A stretch of 64,000 bases of DNA from Ensifer sp. Root278 (GCF_001429285.1 NZ_LMJJ01000034.1:303116-367115); one strand, 5' to 3'. Positions 1 through 9,556 are shown, counted from the stretch's first letter. A program made the numbers and translations. The notes: generated by a model from the letters alone, not told the origin.

Positions 1-1
1 C

Positions 2-1225
2 ATCGGCCACACCCGCTACTCGACGACGGGCGAAGTGGCGCTGCGCAACGTCCAGCCGCTCTTTGCCGAACTTGAAGTCGGCGGCATCGCGATCGCTCAC
101 AACGGCAACTTCACCAACGGCCTCACCCTTCGCCGTCAGTTGATCGCCGATGGCGCCATCTGTCAGTCGACCTCCGACACCGAAGTCGTCCTGCACCTGA
201 TCGCCCGTTCCAAGCAGGCCTCCTCGTCCGACCGCTTCATCGACGCCATCCGACAGATGGAAGGCGGCTACTCGATGCTGGCGATGACGCGCACCAAGCT
301 GATCGCCGCGCGTGACCCGATCGGCATCCGACCGCTCGTCATGGGCGAACTCGACGGCAAGCCGATCTTCTGCTCCGAGACCTGCGCGCTTGACATCATC
401 GGCGCAACTTACGTCCGCGATGTCGAGAACGGCGAGGTGATCATCTGCGAGATCCAGCCCGACGGATCGATCTCGATCGATTCTCGCAAGCCGGAGGTAT
501 CGCAGCCGGAACGCCTCTGCCTGTTCGAATATGTCTATTTCGCCCGCCCGGATTCGGTCGTCGGCGGCCGCAGCATTTACGTGTCGCGCAAGAACATGGG
601 CATCAATCTCGCCAAGGAGGCGCCCGTCGAAGCCGATGTGGTGGTTCCGGTACCGGACGGCGGAACGCCGGCCGCCCTTGGCTATGCCCAGCAGAGCGGC
701 ATTCCCTTCGAATACGGCATCATCCGCAACCACTATGTCGGCCGCACCTTCATCGAGCCGACGCAGCAGATCCGCGCCTTCGGCGTCAAGCTCAAGCACT
801 CAGCCAACCGCGCGATGATCGAAGGCAAGCGCGTCATTCTGGTCGATGATTCGATCGTGCGTGGCACGACGTCGGTGAAGATCGTGCAGATGATGCGGGA
901 GGCCGGTGCACGCGAAGTGCATGTGCGGGTCGCGAGCCCGATGATCTTCCACCCGGATTTCTACGGCATCGACACGCCGGATCGCGACAAGCTGCTCGCC
1001 AACCAGCATGTCGACCTCGCCTCCATGTGCCGCTACATCGGGGCAGACTCGCTCGAATTCCTGTCGATCGACGGCCTCTATGAGGCGGTCGGCGGCGAGA
1101 AGCGCGATCCGAAGGCGCCGCAGTTCACCGACCACTATTTCACCGGGGACTATCCGACCCGCCTTCTCGACCAGGAAGGCGCCAGCAATGTCCGCAAACT
1201 CTCGGTTCTCGCCAGCAACGGATAA
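2..1225 (+). CDS. purF: Amidophosphoribosyltransferase, 5'-truncated by window edge
   Basis: First committed enzyme of de novo purine synthesis: it transfers glutamine-derived ammonia to PRPP to give 5-phosphoribosylamine, in the cytoplasm. The frame is open from base 2, where it already reads IGHTRYSTTGE of the N-terminal glutaminase domain. The NGNFTNG stretch follows, and the phosphoribosyltransferase domain carries the PRPP-binding loop VDDSIVRGTT near visible residue 280. The 407 visible residues lack roughly the first 90, including the catalytic N-terminal cysteine, which must lie upstream of the window. A short-chain dehydrogenase gene follows after 12 bp and is probably cotranscribed. 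Family identity is certain; the true start cannot be seen. Confidence 0.97.
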   Translation: MGHTRYSTTGEVALRNVQPLFAELEVGGIAIAHNGNFTNGLTLRRQLIADGAICQSTSDTEVVLHLIARSKQASSSDRFIDAIRQMEGGYSMLAMTRTKLIAARDPIGIRPLVMGELDGKPIFCSETCALDIIGATYVRDVENGEVIICEIQPDGSISIDSRKPEVSQPERLCLFEYVYFARPDSVVGGRSIYVSRKNMGINLAKEAPVEADVVVPVPDGGTPAALGYAQQSGIPFEYGIIRNHYVGRTFIEPTQQIRAFGVKLKHSANRAMIEGKRVILVDDSIVRGTTSVKIVQMMREAGAREVHVRVASPMIFHPDFYGIDTPDRDKLLANQHVDLASMCRYIGADSLEFLSIDGLYEAVGGEKRDPKAPQFTDHYFTGDYPTRLLDQEGASNVRKLSVLASNG

Positions 1226-1237
1226 TCAGACAATAAA

Positions 1238-1978
1238 ATGACGATCGATCTCAAAGGCCGGGTGGCCGTGGTCACCGGCGCATCGCGCGGTATCGGCTAT
1301 TTCACCGCTCTCGAACTGGCCAAGGCCGGTGCCCATGTCGTCGCCTGCGCGCGCACCGTCGGCGGGCTTGAAGAACTCGACGACGCGATCAAGGCGGCGG
1401 GCGGTTCGGCGACGCTGGTGCCGTTCGATCTCGCCGACATGGCGGCGATCGACAAGCTCGGTGGCGCCATCAACGAGCGCTGGGGCAAGCTCGACATCAT
1501 GGTCGCCAATGCCGGCGTGCTCGGCACGATCTCGCCGATCGGCCATGTCGAGGCGAAGGTGTTCGAAAAGGTAATGAACATCAACGTCAACGCCACCTGG
1601 CGGCTGATCCGCTCGCTGGAGCCGCTGCTGATCAAATCGGACGCCGGCCGTGCGCTGATCCTGTCGTCGAGCGCTGCGCACAAGTGCAAGCCCTTCTGGG
1701 GCCCCTACTCCGCATCGAAGGCCGCCGTCGAGGCGCTGGCTCGCACCTGGGCCGGCGAAACGCAGCGCCTGCCGCTGCGCATCCTCTCTGTCGATCCCGG
1801 CGCCACCCGCACGGCGATGCGCGCCCAGGCGATGCCCGGCGAGGATCCGGAGACCGTGCCGCATCCCTCCGAAGTTGCCGCCAAGCTTCTGCCGCTCGTC
1901 GGCCCTGACCAGACTGAGACCGGCAAGCTCTACATCGTCCGCGAAGACAAGATCGTCGATTACCGGATGCCGGAGTAA
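1238..1978 (+). CDS. Short-chain dehydrogenase/reductase (SDR) family oxidoreductase
   Basis: A 246-residue classical SDR. The nucleotide-binding motif TGASRGIG spans residues 13-20, a VANAG motif lies near residue 90, and the catalytic Tyr157 and Lys161 sit in YSASK. The length is typical for a single Rossmann-domain NAD(P)-dependent oxidoreductase of the cytoplasm. It starts 12 bp after purF on the same strand, so it is likely read from the purF transcript, and it ends just before a strong bidirectional terminator. The substrate cannot be told from sequence. The position after purF does not by itself imply a purine role. Confidence 0.93.
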   Translation: MTIDLKGRVAVVTGASRGIGYFTALELAKAGAHVVACARTVGGLEELDDAIKAAGGSATLVPFDLADMAAIDKLGGAINERWGKLDIMVANAGVLGTISPIGHVEAKVFEKVMNINVNATWRLIRSLEPLLIKSDAGRALILSSSAAHKCKPFWGPYSASKAAVEALARTWAGETQRLPLRILSVDPGATRTAMRAQAMPGEDPETVPHPSEVAAKLLPLVGPDQTETGKLYIVREDKIVDYRMPE

Positions 1979-1999
1979 GCTTCGGCGCGCTTTCCAAAC

Positions 2000-2036
2000 A
2001 AAAAGGCCACCGTGTCACCACGGTGGCCTTTTTTGT
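2000..2036. terminator. Bidirectional Rho-independent terminator
   Basis: A 14-bp perfect stem (2001-2014 with 2019-2032) has a 4-nt loop. An A tract lies on the left and a T tract on the right, so the hairpin can stop transcription from both sides. It sits between the convergent SDR gene and pssA. Confidence 0.9.
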
Positions 2037-2054
2037 ACCTTAGCTGAAACTCAG

Positions 2055-2930
2055 TCAGTCCTTGTCACCCGGCAGGCCGTCGCCGCCTGTCGATGGATGG
2101 GCCGGCCAGTCGCCGCCGTATTTGCGCTGCCAGGAGCGCGCGCCGAAAGGCAGCGTGATCAGGTAGCCAAGGGCCGTCACCGCCATCGTCTCCCAGGTAT
2201 AGGTCATCAGCGTCGCGACATAGAAGACGACGCCGAGAATGGCCGGCAGGACGAGATCGCGGCGCACACGGCTGTTTTCCGACTTGCCGGACCAGACCGG
2301 CAGACGGCTGACCAGCAGGAAGGCGATCAGCACGGTGTAGCCCGATGCAATCAGCGCGAAGGTGCGCTCGGGCGCCAATCCCAAGAGGCCGAGATAGACC
2401 GGAAGCAGGACCAGCATGGCGCCTGCCGGTGCCGGCACGCCAACGAAATATTCCGACTGCCACGGCGCCTTGGACTGGCGCTCGGCCATGACGTTGAAGC
2501 GCGCAAGCCGCAGGCCACAGGCGATCGCGTAGATCAGCGCCGCGATCCAGCCGATCGAGCGGGCCTGATCCAGGATGAAGACGTAAAGCACGAGCGCCGG
2601 CGCAACGCCGAAATTGATAATATCGGCGAGGGAGTCCATCTGGCCGCCAAAATTCGACGTCGCCTTCAGCAGGCGTGCAACGCGGCCGTCGATGCCGTCG
2701 AGGAAGGCCGCGAGCAAGACCATGGCAACGGCAAGCTCGATGCGGTTTTCGAAGGCGAGCCGAATGCCCGAGAGACCGGCACAGATCGCCAGCACCGTGA
2801 TCAGGTTCGGGATCATCAGCCGCAGCGGTATCTCGCGCAGCCGAGGACCACGACCGGTGTCGTTTGAACCGCTCGCGTCGCCGGTAGCTTTCGGCGGTTC
2901 GGCTGGGTTTTCCTGTTCAGAGCCTTCCAT
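2055..2930 (-). CDS. pssA: CDP-diacylglycerol--serine O-phosphatidyltransferase
   Basis: Inner-membrane enzyme that makes phosphatidylserine from CDP-diacylglycerol and L-serine, the first step to phosphatidylethanolamine. The CDP-alcohol phosphotransferase signature runs from Asp81-Gly through Ala85-Arg86 to Gly95, Asp99 and Asp103. Several hydrophobic segments fit an integral membrane protein. I chose the ATG at 2930 (291 aa) because AGGAG lies 5 nt upstream; a GTG at 2936 would sit on that ribosome binding site. The gene starts 9 bp after psd ends, so the two steps of phosphatidylethanolamine synthesis form one operon with psd first. Confidence 0.95.
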   Translation of the reverse strand: MEGSEQENPAEPPKATGDASGSNDTGRGPRLREIPLRLMIPNLITVLAICAGLSGIRLAFENRIELAVAMVLLAAFLDGIDGRVARLLKATSNFGGQMDSLADIINFGVAPALVLYVFILDQARSIGWIAALIYAIACGLRLARFNVMAERQSKAPWQSEYFVGVPAPAGAMLVLLPVYLGLLGLAPERTFALIASGYTVLIAFLLVSRLPVWSGKSENSRVRRDLVLPAILGVVFYVATLMTYTWETMAVTALGYLITLPFGARSWQRKYGGDWPAHPSTGGDGLPGDKD

Positions 2931-2939
2931 GTACACTCC

Positions 2940-3638
2940 TTATGCGCGACGGCTGAGGACCGGGCCCTTGGCCGAGCCGAACTCGGCAAGCACGGTTTCG
3001 CCGGCAACGGCAGTCTGGCCGACGCTGACGCGCGGCTCGGCTCCTGCGGGCAGGAAGACGTCGAGCCGCGAACCGAAGCGGATCAGGCCGAAGCGCTCGC
3101 CTGCGTCCAGCGAGCCGTTCTCATATTTCCAGCAGAGAATGCGACGGGCAACGAGGCCGGCGATCTGGACGACGCCGATCGCACCGTGCTTGGTCTCGAT
3201 CACCAGGCCGTTGCGCTCGTTCTCGTGGCTGGCCTTGTCGAGCTCGGCATTGACGAACTTGCCGGCGCGGTAGGCGACGCGGGTGATGGTGCCGGCCATC
3301 GGCGCACGGTTCACATGGCAGTTGAACACGTTCATGAAAACCGAGATGCGGAGCATCGGTTCCGAGCCGAGGTTCAGCTCTTCCGGCGGCAGCACCGTTG
3401 CGATCGACGAAACGCGGCCATCGGCTGGGCTGATCACCAGATCGTCGTCGATCGGCGTCATGCGTTCAGGGTCGCGGAAGAAATAGGCGCACCAGGCGGT
3501 CAGCACGAAGCCGATCCACATCAACGGCTCCCACAGGAAGCCAAGCACCAGCGACATGACAAAGAAGATCGCGACGAAGCGATAGCCTTCCTTGTGCACC
3601 GGTACGAGCGTGTTGCGGATCGTATTGACCAGGCTCAT
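2940..3638 (-). CDS. psd: Phosphatidylserine decarboxylase proenzyme
   Basis: Converts phosphatidylserine to phosphatidylethanolamine in the inner membrane. The 232-residue length matches the short form found in rhizobia rather than the roughly 320-residue E. coli enzyme. Hydrophobic segments lie near residues 20-55. The self-cleavage site is Gly189-Ser190 in RFGSRLD; in this family cleavage makes the serine the pyruvoyl cofactor of the small alpha chain. pssA follows within 9 bp, so synthesis and decarboxylation of phosphatidylserine are coupled in one transcript. Start taken at the ATG at 3638 ([11 protein letters not shown]). Confidence 0.95.
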   Translation of the reverse strand: MSLVNTIRNTLVPVHKEGYRFVAIFFVMSLVLGFLWEPLMWIGFVLTAWCAYFFRDPERMTPIDDDLVISPADGRVSSIATVLPPEELNLGSEPMLRISVFMNVFNCHVNRAPMAGTITRVAYRAGKFVNAELDKASHENERNGLVIETKHGAIGVVQIAGLVARRILCWKYENGSLDAGERFGLIRFGSRLDVFLPAGAEPRVSVGQTAVAGETVLAEFGSAKGPVLSRRA

Positions 3639-3753
3639 AAACTCTACTCCAGATTTTCCGTGGAACGTGAACTAGCGCGAAATCCCCTGGCGGGCAACGT
3701 TGCCCGCCAGACAGCGACAAAACGCGTCGCGCTCAGCAAAGAAAGAAACGCCA

Positions 3754-5706
3754 TCAGATCGCCGGCTCGCCGCGGGTAACGATGCCGAGATCGTCACTTT
3801 CGCGCACGCGCTTCAACTGCTCCTCGGCCTGCGTTGCTTCGCGCTGGCGGCTCCACATCGACGCATAGAGGCCGTCGCGGTCAATCAGCTCGCCATGGGT
3901 GCCGCGCTCGGCGATGACGCCATCCTTCAGCACGATGATCTCGTCGGCGTTGATTACGGTCGAAAGCCGGTGGGCGATCACGAGCGTCGTGCGGTTGCGC
4001 GAGACCACGTCGAGCGCTGACTGGATTTCCTGTTCCGTGCGCGTGTCGAGTGCCGATGTCGCCTCGTCGAGGATCAGGATCGGCGGCGCCTTGAGGATGG
4101 TGCGGGCGATTGCGACGCGCTGCTTCTCGCCGCCTGAGAGCTTCAGGCCACGCTCGCCGACCATGGCCTGGAAGCCTTCGGGCAGCGTGTGGATGAAGCC
4201 GGCGATCTGTGCCGCCTCAGCGGCCGCTTCGACCTCGGCCTCGCTGGCAGAGACCCGGCCGTAGCGGATGTTATAGGCAATGGTGTCGTTGAAGAGCACG
4301 GTATCCTGCGGCACCATGCCGATGACCGAGCGCAGGCTCTTTTGCGTCACGGTCCGCACGTCCTGGCCATCGACGGTGATGGCCCCTTCCTGCACGTCGT
4401 AGAAGCGATAGAGCAGCCGGGAGAGCGTCGACTTGCCGGCGCCCGACGGGCCGACGACCGCGACCGTCTTGCCGGCGGGCACTTCGAAGGTAATGCCCTT
4501 GAGGATCGGTCGCGCCGGATCATAGGCGAAATGCACGTCCTTGAAGGCGATGGCGCCCTTGCCGATGACGAGTTCGCTCGCATCCGGGCGATCCACCACT
4601 TCGGCGCGTACGTCGAGCAGATCGAACATGTGCTCGATATCGGTCAGGCCCTGGCGAATTTCGCGGTAGACGAAGCCGATGAAATTGAGCGGAATTGCAA
4701 GCTGGATCAGCATTGCGTTGATGAAGACGAAATCACCGAGAGTCTGTTCACCGCGCTGAACGGCGAGCGCCGACATGATCATCATGACAGCCGTGCCGGC
4801 GCCGAAGATCAGCGCCTGGCCGAAGTTGAGCCAACCGAGCGACGTCCAGACCTGGGTCGCCGCGGCCTCATAGCGCTCCATCGACTTGTCGAAGCGACGG
4901 GCTTCCATCTCTTCGTTGCCGAAATATTTGACCGTCTCGAAGTTCAGGAGCGAGTCGATCGCCTTGGTGTTGGCGTCGGTGTCGCTGTCGTTCATCGAGC
5001 GGCGAATGGCGATGCGCCAGTCGCTCGCCTTGACCGTGAACCAGATGTACAGCCAGACGGTGACGGCCGTCACAAACAGATAGCTGAAACCGTAGCCCCA
5101 CCAGAAGATCACCGCCGTCAGCAGAAATTCGATCAGGGTCGGCACGCTGTTCAGGATCGTGAATCGGACGATCGTCTCGATGCCCTTGGTGCCGCGCTCG
5201 ATGACGCGCGAAAGCCCGCCGGTGCGCCGCTCCAGATGGAAGCGCAGCGAGAGCTGGTGCATGTGGACAAAGGTCTTGTAGGCAAGTTGGCGAACCGCGT
5301 GTTGGCCAACGCTTGCAAACAGCGCATCGCGAAGCTGGTTCAAGCCGGCCTGCAGCAATCGCGCGAGATTGTAGGCGAGCACCAGCATCACCGCGCCGGT
5401 GAGGAACTGAGGCAGGAAACCCAAGGCATCCGGCTTGCCGTTCAGCGCATCGGTTGCCCACTTGAAGGAATAGGGAACGAGGATCAGAACGACCTTGGCG
5501 ATGATCAGAATGACCGTTGCCCAGATGACCCGGAGCTTGAGATCGGCCCTGTCCGTCGGCCACATATAGGGCCAGAGATTGGCGATCGTCTGCAACGGAT
5601 TGCTCGTATCGGCCGAAACAGTTTTCTTCTGGGGTGCCACGTTCTGATCCGCTCTTACGTTTCGCGCTGCTTGACGGCTTAGGGAGCCCCACGAGCCTTG
5701 CCGCAC
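3754..5706 (-). CDS. Atm1-type ABC exporter, fused membrane and ATPase domains
   Basis: A half-transporter of about 650 residues. The N-terminal membrane domain (about residues 55-360) has six predicted helices. The C-terminal ATPase has Walker A GPSGAGKST near residue 420, signature LSGGEKQRVAIAR near 520, Walker B ILILDEATSALD near 540 and a switch histidine in IAHRLSTV. The sequence resembles the bacterial Atm1/HMT1 group (ABCB7-like), which exports glutathione conjugates or metal-thiol complexes; that substrate is inferred from the family, not shown here. It should act as a homodimer in the inner membrane. A terminator hairpin upstream (5746-5773) separates it from the LysM gene. The start at 5706 is tentative because the first 50 residues are poorly conserved. 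Confidence 0.9.
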   Translation of the reverse strand: MRQGSWGSLSRQAARNVRADQNVAPQKKTVSADTSNPLQTIANLWPYMWPTDRADLKLRVIWATVILIIAKVVLILVPYSFKWATDALNGKPDALGFLPQFLTGAVMLVLAYNLARLLQAGLNQLRDALFASVGQHAVRQLAYKTFVHMHQLSLRFHLERRTGGLSRVIERGTKGIETIVRFTILNSVPTLIEFLLTAVIFWWGYGFSYLFVTAVTVWLYIWFTVKASDWRIAIRRSMNDSDTDANTKAIDSLLNFETVKYFGNEEMEARRFDKSMERYEAAATQVWTSLGWLNFGQALIFGAGTAVMMIMSALAVQRGEQTLGDFVFINAMLIQLAIPLNFIGFVYREIRQGLTDIEHMFDLLDVRAEVVDRPDASELVIGKGAIAFKDVHFAYDPARPILKGITFEVPAGKTVAVVGPSGAGKSTLSRLLYRFYDVQEGAITVDGQDVRTVTQKSLRSVIGMVPQDTVLFNDTIAYNIRYGRVSASEAEVEAAAEAAQIAGFIHTLPEGFQAMVGERGLKLSGGEKQRVAIARTILKAPPILILDEATSALDTRTEQEIQSALDVVSRNRTTLVIAHRLSTVINADEIIVLKDGVIAERGTHGELIDRDGLYASMWSRQREATQAEEQLKRVRESDDLGIVTRGEPAI

Positions 5707-5745
5707 CGTGCTTTCCCTCTACAGCGCCGTCATCACCGTTCAATG

Positions 5746-5773
5746 AAAAGCGGCGCCTCGTTGAAGGCGCCGC
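5746..5773 (-). terminator. Rho-independent terminator after the LysM gene
   Basis: On the minus strand an 8-bp GC stem (5766-5773 with 5750-5757) with an 8-nt loop is followed by four T residues. It lies 64 bp past the stop of the LysM gene and just before the ABC exporter start. The T run is short, so efficiency is uncertain. Confidence 0.55.
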
Positions 5774-5836
5774 CCTTGATCGAGAGATAGGCATCCATCG
5801 TCGCCGCCGCAATGTTGTTGGCGGGCGATCGACTGC

Positions 5837-7606
5837 CTATCGCTCGTGTTTCATGTGCTTTTTGTGAATCTCGCGCGATTCATCGTCCGGCAGCGCCTTA
5901 TCCGGCACACCGAAAACCTGTCCCGGGCGAATGCGGTCCGGGTCTTCGATCTGGTCCTGGTTGGCCAGGTAGATCGTGGTGTATCGCAAGCCGGCACCAT
6001 AGACGCGACGCGAAATCTGCCACAGCGTGTCGCCGCGACGGATGATCACGGAGGATTTGCTCTCCTTGAGCGGCTCCTGCTGGACCGTCTGAGGCTCTTC
6101 CTGCTGGGGAGCAGCCGCGGCAGTTTCAGTGCTTGGCGTCGTCGTGGCGTCGCTCGCCACTGCGCTGCCTGCACCCATCGCCTTCGCCAGTTCACCCTGC
6201 GCCGGGGCATTGCCCTTCGGCTGGGCCCGCGCGTCCGACGCCGGCGTCGCGCTGCCGCGCTCGGCCAGAACCGGACCAACGCTCGCGTCGACCTTGGCAA
6301 GCGCCGAAGCAACGCTCGGCGCATCCTGCGGCGCGGCCTTCAAGGCTGCCAGCGCATCGGCTGCCGCCTTCGACGCCCGTGCCGAGGCCGCGGCCAGCGC
6401 CTGATCGGAGTTGTCGGCGAGCCGGAAGTCGGCCAGCGACTTCAGAGCGATCTCCGTTGCGGAACGCGCTGCGGCGAGTTGCTCGCCTGTCGGGACCTTG
6501 CCATTGGCATAGAGCCCCTTCAACAGAGCCAGCGCCTTGCCTGCCTCGGCGCGTACGCCATCAAGACCGGCTGTCGCCGAGGGCGTGCCCGACGGCGCCA
6601 CGGCGGCGACCTGCGAGCCTGCGGGGCGGTCGAAGGGAACCGAAGCGCGCATAGCGACCTTGGTGCCATCCTCGTTCAGCATATCGGCGCGGATGATGTG
6701 GCTGCCAACGGTCAACTCGATCTCGCCATCGACGACGAAATTGCCCTTGTCGTCGGCCTTCATTTCTCCGAGCAGCTTGTCATCCGCATAGACGCGCACC
6801 AGCGCACGCGGCCTGGCGCTGCCCGCGACGAACATCTTGCTTCCCTCGATCTCGACGGCACTCACCTGCAAGCCGGGAACACCGAGCGCCTTTGCCGGAG
6901 CCGAGGATGCGTCGCCGGTCGCGAGCGGCGTCTGCGTCGCAGTCGATGCGACCTCGGCCGGCTTGTTGTCGGTCCCTTGCTCGCTTTCGGCCTTGGCAGC
7001 TTCCGGCGTCGCGATCAGTCGGCTTGCCTCACCTGGCTTCGACACCATGGCGAGAAGTTGACCGGAGGGGTCCTTGGGAACCGAAACGGTCGCAACTTCC
7101 TCGGAACTCTTCACCGTGCCGTCCTCACCAGTACTGCGCAGCGTCAACTGATAGTCGCCAGCCGGCAGAGGCTTGTCGAAGACGGCCGCAAAGTCACCCG
7201 TCGCGCCGACATCGGCGGTACCGACAACGGTGTCGCCGCTCAGGATCTCGAGCTTCGAACCGGGCTCGGCGTGCCCAGCGATCACGGTCGATCCATCGGG
7301 CTCCACGCGCAGCACGTCGAAACCGGGCACGTCCGGATTTTCGGCGGGTGCGTTCGTCGGCGCAGCATTGGCTGTCTGTTCGGCCTCACCGGCCTTGGCG
7401 TCCAGCGGCTTCGCGGTTCCTTCGGTCGCCTGCGGGCCACCGGTGCCAGAAGCAGTCTCGTTCGATTGGCTCGCGTTGCCTGCGGCCGGTTCGTCCGCCG
7501 GCTTCTTGCCGTCACCACGCAGGTTCGGTTGCACCACGAATACCATCAACGCTGTCGCTGCCACGAGGACAGTAATGGCCACCCAGCCGGCCTTATTTTT
7601 GATCAT
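5837..7606 (-). CDS. LysM-domain protein with Ig-like repeats and membrane anchor
   Basis: A 589-residue protein starting at the ATG at 7606, preceded by GGAGAG. An uncleaved membrane anchor (WVAITVLVAATALMVFVV) lies at about residues 6-25, followed by a low-complexity Ala/Pro/Glu/Thr linker. Two related Ig-like modules follow; each begins with a VPG-type motif and contains an AGxAxPxxxxxI stretch typical of bacterial extracellular beta-sandwich repeats. Next comes an Ala-rich helical region. The last 65 residues form one LysM domain (RRGDTLWQISRRVYG, then IRPGQVFGVP), a peptidoglycan-binding fold. I infer a periplasmic, inner-membrane-anchored protein that contacts the cell wall. Its exact role is unknown. 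Confidence 0.85.
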   Translation of the reverse strand: MIKNKAGWVAITVLVAATALMVFVVQPNLRGDGKKPADEPAAGNASQSNETASGTGGPQATEGTAKPLDAKAGEAEQTANAAPTNAPAENPDVPGFDVLRVEPDGSTVIAGHAEPGSKLEILSGDTVVGTADVGATGDFAAVFDKPLPAGDYQLTLRSTGEDGTVKSSEEVATVSVPKDPSGQLLAMVSKPGEASRLIATPEAAKAESEQGTDNKPAEVASTATQTPLATGDASSAPAKALGVPGLQVSAVEIEGSKMFVAGSARPRALVRVYADDKLLGEMKADDKGNFVVDGEIELTVGSHIIRADMLNEDGTKVAMRASVPFDRPAGSQVAAVAPSGTPSATAGLDGVRAEAGKALALLKGLYANGKVPTGEQLAAARSATEIALKSLADFRLADNSDQALAAASARASKAAADALAALKAAPQDAPSVASALAKVDASVGPVLAERGSATPASDARAQPKGNAPAQGELAKAMGAGSAVASDATTTPSTETAAAAPQQEEPQTVQQEPLKESKSSVIIRRGDTLWQISRRVYGAGLRYTTIYLANQDQIEDPDRIRPGQVFGVPDKALPDDESREIHKKHMKHER

Positions 7607-7835
7607 GCCACTCTCCACACGGAGCGGAGCAACGCTCCGCGCATGCCCACTCATCGGCCTGCGGTGCGGGCTTGCGCCATTCATTATAGCGCAACAGCAA
7701 GCAACTCGTCCGATTTCTTCAATCAATCCCTGAAATTGCTAGCGATTCGCGATTCGGCATACAAGCAGTCAAGGGCGCCGCAACCGCCGGAAACCCGGCT
7801 TTCCCCTCATTTTTCTTGACCCATGCTGCGCTGCA

Positions 7836-8471
7836 ATGTTTTTTGGGGGCATGAGCACTGAGAAAAGCACGATTCGATCCATCTGTGTCTATTGCGGTTC
7901 ACAGCCGGGACGCGACAACGCCTACATGGAAGCCGGCCGCGCACTTGGCCGCTCGATTGCCGATCACGGTCTTCGCCTGGTCTATGGCGGCGGCACGCGC
8001 GGCATCATGGGAGCCGTCGCCAGCGGCGTCCTTTCCAACGGCGGCGAAGTCACCGGGATCATCCCGGAATTCCTCATGGACAAGGAAGCCACCCGCCATT
8101 CGCTCGGCCAGCTGAACGAACTGATCGTCACTGCCGACATGCACGAGCGCAAACACACGATGTTCGAACGGGCCGACGCTTTCGTGGCGCTCCCGGGCGG
8201 CATCGGCACTCTGGAAGAGATCGTCGAGATCATGACCTGGGCGCAGCTTGGCCGTCACCGCAAGCCGATGGTCTTCGGTAACATCAACAACTTCTGGCGG
8301 CCGATGCTGGATCTGCTGCAGCACATGCGCGAGGAGGGTTTCGTACACACGGCGCACCTCGTGCAGCCGCTCGTCGTCAATGATGCGGTCGACATCGTTC
8401 CGACCATTCTTGCTGCTGCCAGTGGTGGCAACGGGCGCGAGGGCGAGGCTGAGATCATTTCCAGGCTTTGA
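7836..8471 (+). CDS. LOG-family (TIGR00730) nucleotide phosphoribohydrolase-like protein
   Basis: A Rossmann-fold protein of about 205-211 residues. It has the family marks CVYCGS near the N-terminus, YGGGTRGIMGAVA, and the catalytic PGGIGTLEEIVE motif. LOG proteins hydrolyse cytokinin riboside or purine nucleoside 5'-monophosphates to free base and ribose 5-phosphate; older annotations call them lysine decarboxylase-like. Two starts are possible: the ATG at 7836 or the ATG at 7851 (MSTEKSTIRSI), which fits the family N-terminus better. It stands alone, ending before a strong terminator, and is divergent from the LysM gene. Confidence 0.9.
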   Translation: MFFGGMSTEKSTIRSICVYCGSQPGRDNAYMEAGRALGRSIADHGLRLVYGGGTRGIMGAVASGVLSNGGEVTGIIPEFLMDKEATRHSLGQLNELIVTADMHERKHTMFERADAFVALPGGIGTLEEIVEIMTWAQLGRHRKPMVFGNINNFWRPMLDLLQHMREEGFVHTAHLVQPLVVNDAVDIVPTILAAASGGNGREGEAEIISRL

Positions 8472-8491
8472 TCTTTTAATTTCCGGACAAC

Positions 8492-8521
8492 AAAAAGGCG
8501 CGCTCACCGGCGCGCCTTTTT
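8492..8521. terminator. Bidirectional Rho-independent terminator
   Basis: A perfect 12-bp inverted repeat (8492-8503 with 8510-8521) has a 6-nt loop, with A5 on one side and T5 on the other. It lies between the convergent LOG-family gene and rarD. Confidence 0.9.
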
Positions 8522-8544
8522 CGTTTTTGTCCCATTCGCTTGTG

Positions 8545-9486
8545 TTACTCGGCCGGACTCGCCTGCAATGCTGCGCGACGCGCACGGCTTTCGGCCAACA
8601 TCGCGCCCGAATAGATCACCAGCGCCGCCCAGATCAGGCCGAAGGCAATGAGCTTCGCGGTGCCGAAGGGCTCGTGGAAGACGAAGACGGCGATCAGGAA
8701 GATCATCGTCGGGGCGATGTACTGCATGATGCCGATGGTCGACAGCCGCAGCAGCTTGGCGCCGTTGGCATAGATCATCAATGGAATGGCGGTGACGACG
8801 CCGCAGGACATCAGCCAGAGAACATCGGCCGTGCCTGTATCGCCGAAATGCCCCTGCCCGGTCGCCTCGAGCCAGATGATATAGCCGAGCGCCGGAACGC
8901 TGAGCAGCAACACCTCCAGGAAGAAGCCCTGGTTCGGACCGACCGGCAGCGTCTTGCGGAAGAAAGCATAGAAGCCCCAGGACAGGCAAAGGCCGATCGA
9001 CACCCACGGCAGGCCGCCGGCATCGAAGGCGAGCACGGCGACGGCCGATGCCGCAAGCGCGATCGCAACCATCTGCGCCGGGTTCGGCTTTTCCTTCAGC
9101 AGCACCGCGCCGAGGAAGATCGAAAACAGCGGGTTGATATAGTAGCCGAGCGCCGTCTCGATCGCGCGGCCGGCGCCAATCGCCCAGACATAGATGCCCC
9201 AGTTGATGGTGATCAGCACGGCGGTCAACGCCGCCATGCGCAGCATGCGCGGCGAGCGCAGCGCCACCTTGATGTCATCGGTACGACCGAGCCAAAGCAG
9301 AACCAGACCCGCGAGCGGCACCGACCACACGATCCGGTGCGCCACCACTTCCGGCGCCGGAATGTGAGAGACGGCCTTCATGAAGAAGGGCAGAAAGCCC
9401 CAAAGCAGATAGGCGGTCAGCGCGAAGGCAAAGCCTCTCGCGGAATCGGTATTTTCGGCGGGTGCTTTCGCGTTCGGCTCAGCCAT
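8545..9486 (-). CDS. rarD: EamA-family transporter RarD
   Basis: A 313-residue inner-membrane protein with about ten hydrophobic helices in two EamA repeats. The first helix, AYLLWGFLPFFMKAV, and the HRIVWSVPLA stretch are typical of RarD (the chloramphenicol-sensitivity protein of E. coli), a drug/metabolite-type permease. Its natural substrate is unknown. The gene appears monocistronic: a terminator lies downstream and a 314-bp gap with a repeat element lies upstream. The start at 9486 (MAEPNAK) gives a short hydrophilic N-terminus, as is usual. Confidence 0.92.
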   Translation of the reverse strand: MAEPNAKAPAENTDSARGFAFALTAYLLWGFLPFFMKAVSHIPAPEVVAHRIVWSVPLAGLVLLWLGRTDDIKVALRSPRMLRMAALTAVLITINWGIYVWAIGAGRAIETALGYYINPLFSIFLGAVLLKEKPNPAQMVAIALAASAVAVLAFDAGGLPWVSIGLCLSWGFYAFFRKTLPVGPNQGFFLEVLLLSVPALGYIIWLEATGQGHFGDTGTADVLWLMSCGVVTAIPLMIYANGAKLLRLSTIGIMQYIAPTMIFLIAVFVFHEPFGTAKLIAFGLIWAALVIYSGAMLAESRARRAALQASPAE

Positions 9487-9556
9487 AACATCTTTTCCTG
9501 GTGTGTTTGGCGAAGCCGTGGTGGCAACGGGCCGCTCTCCGGTCGCTCCTGCGTGC

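Noticed and set aside
4189..5682. 497-codon open frame antisense to the ABC exporter
   Set aside because: No motif, unusual His/Arg-rich composition, and the opposite strand has complete ABC signatures.
5846..7819. 657-codon open frame antisense to the LysM gene
   Set aside because: Arg/Gly/Leu-rich composition typical of an antisense shadow; no domain.
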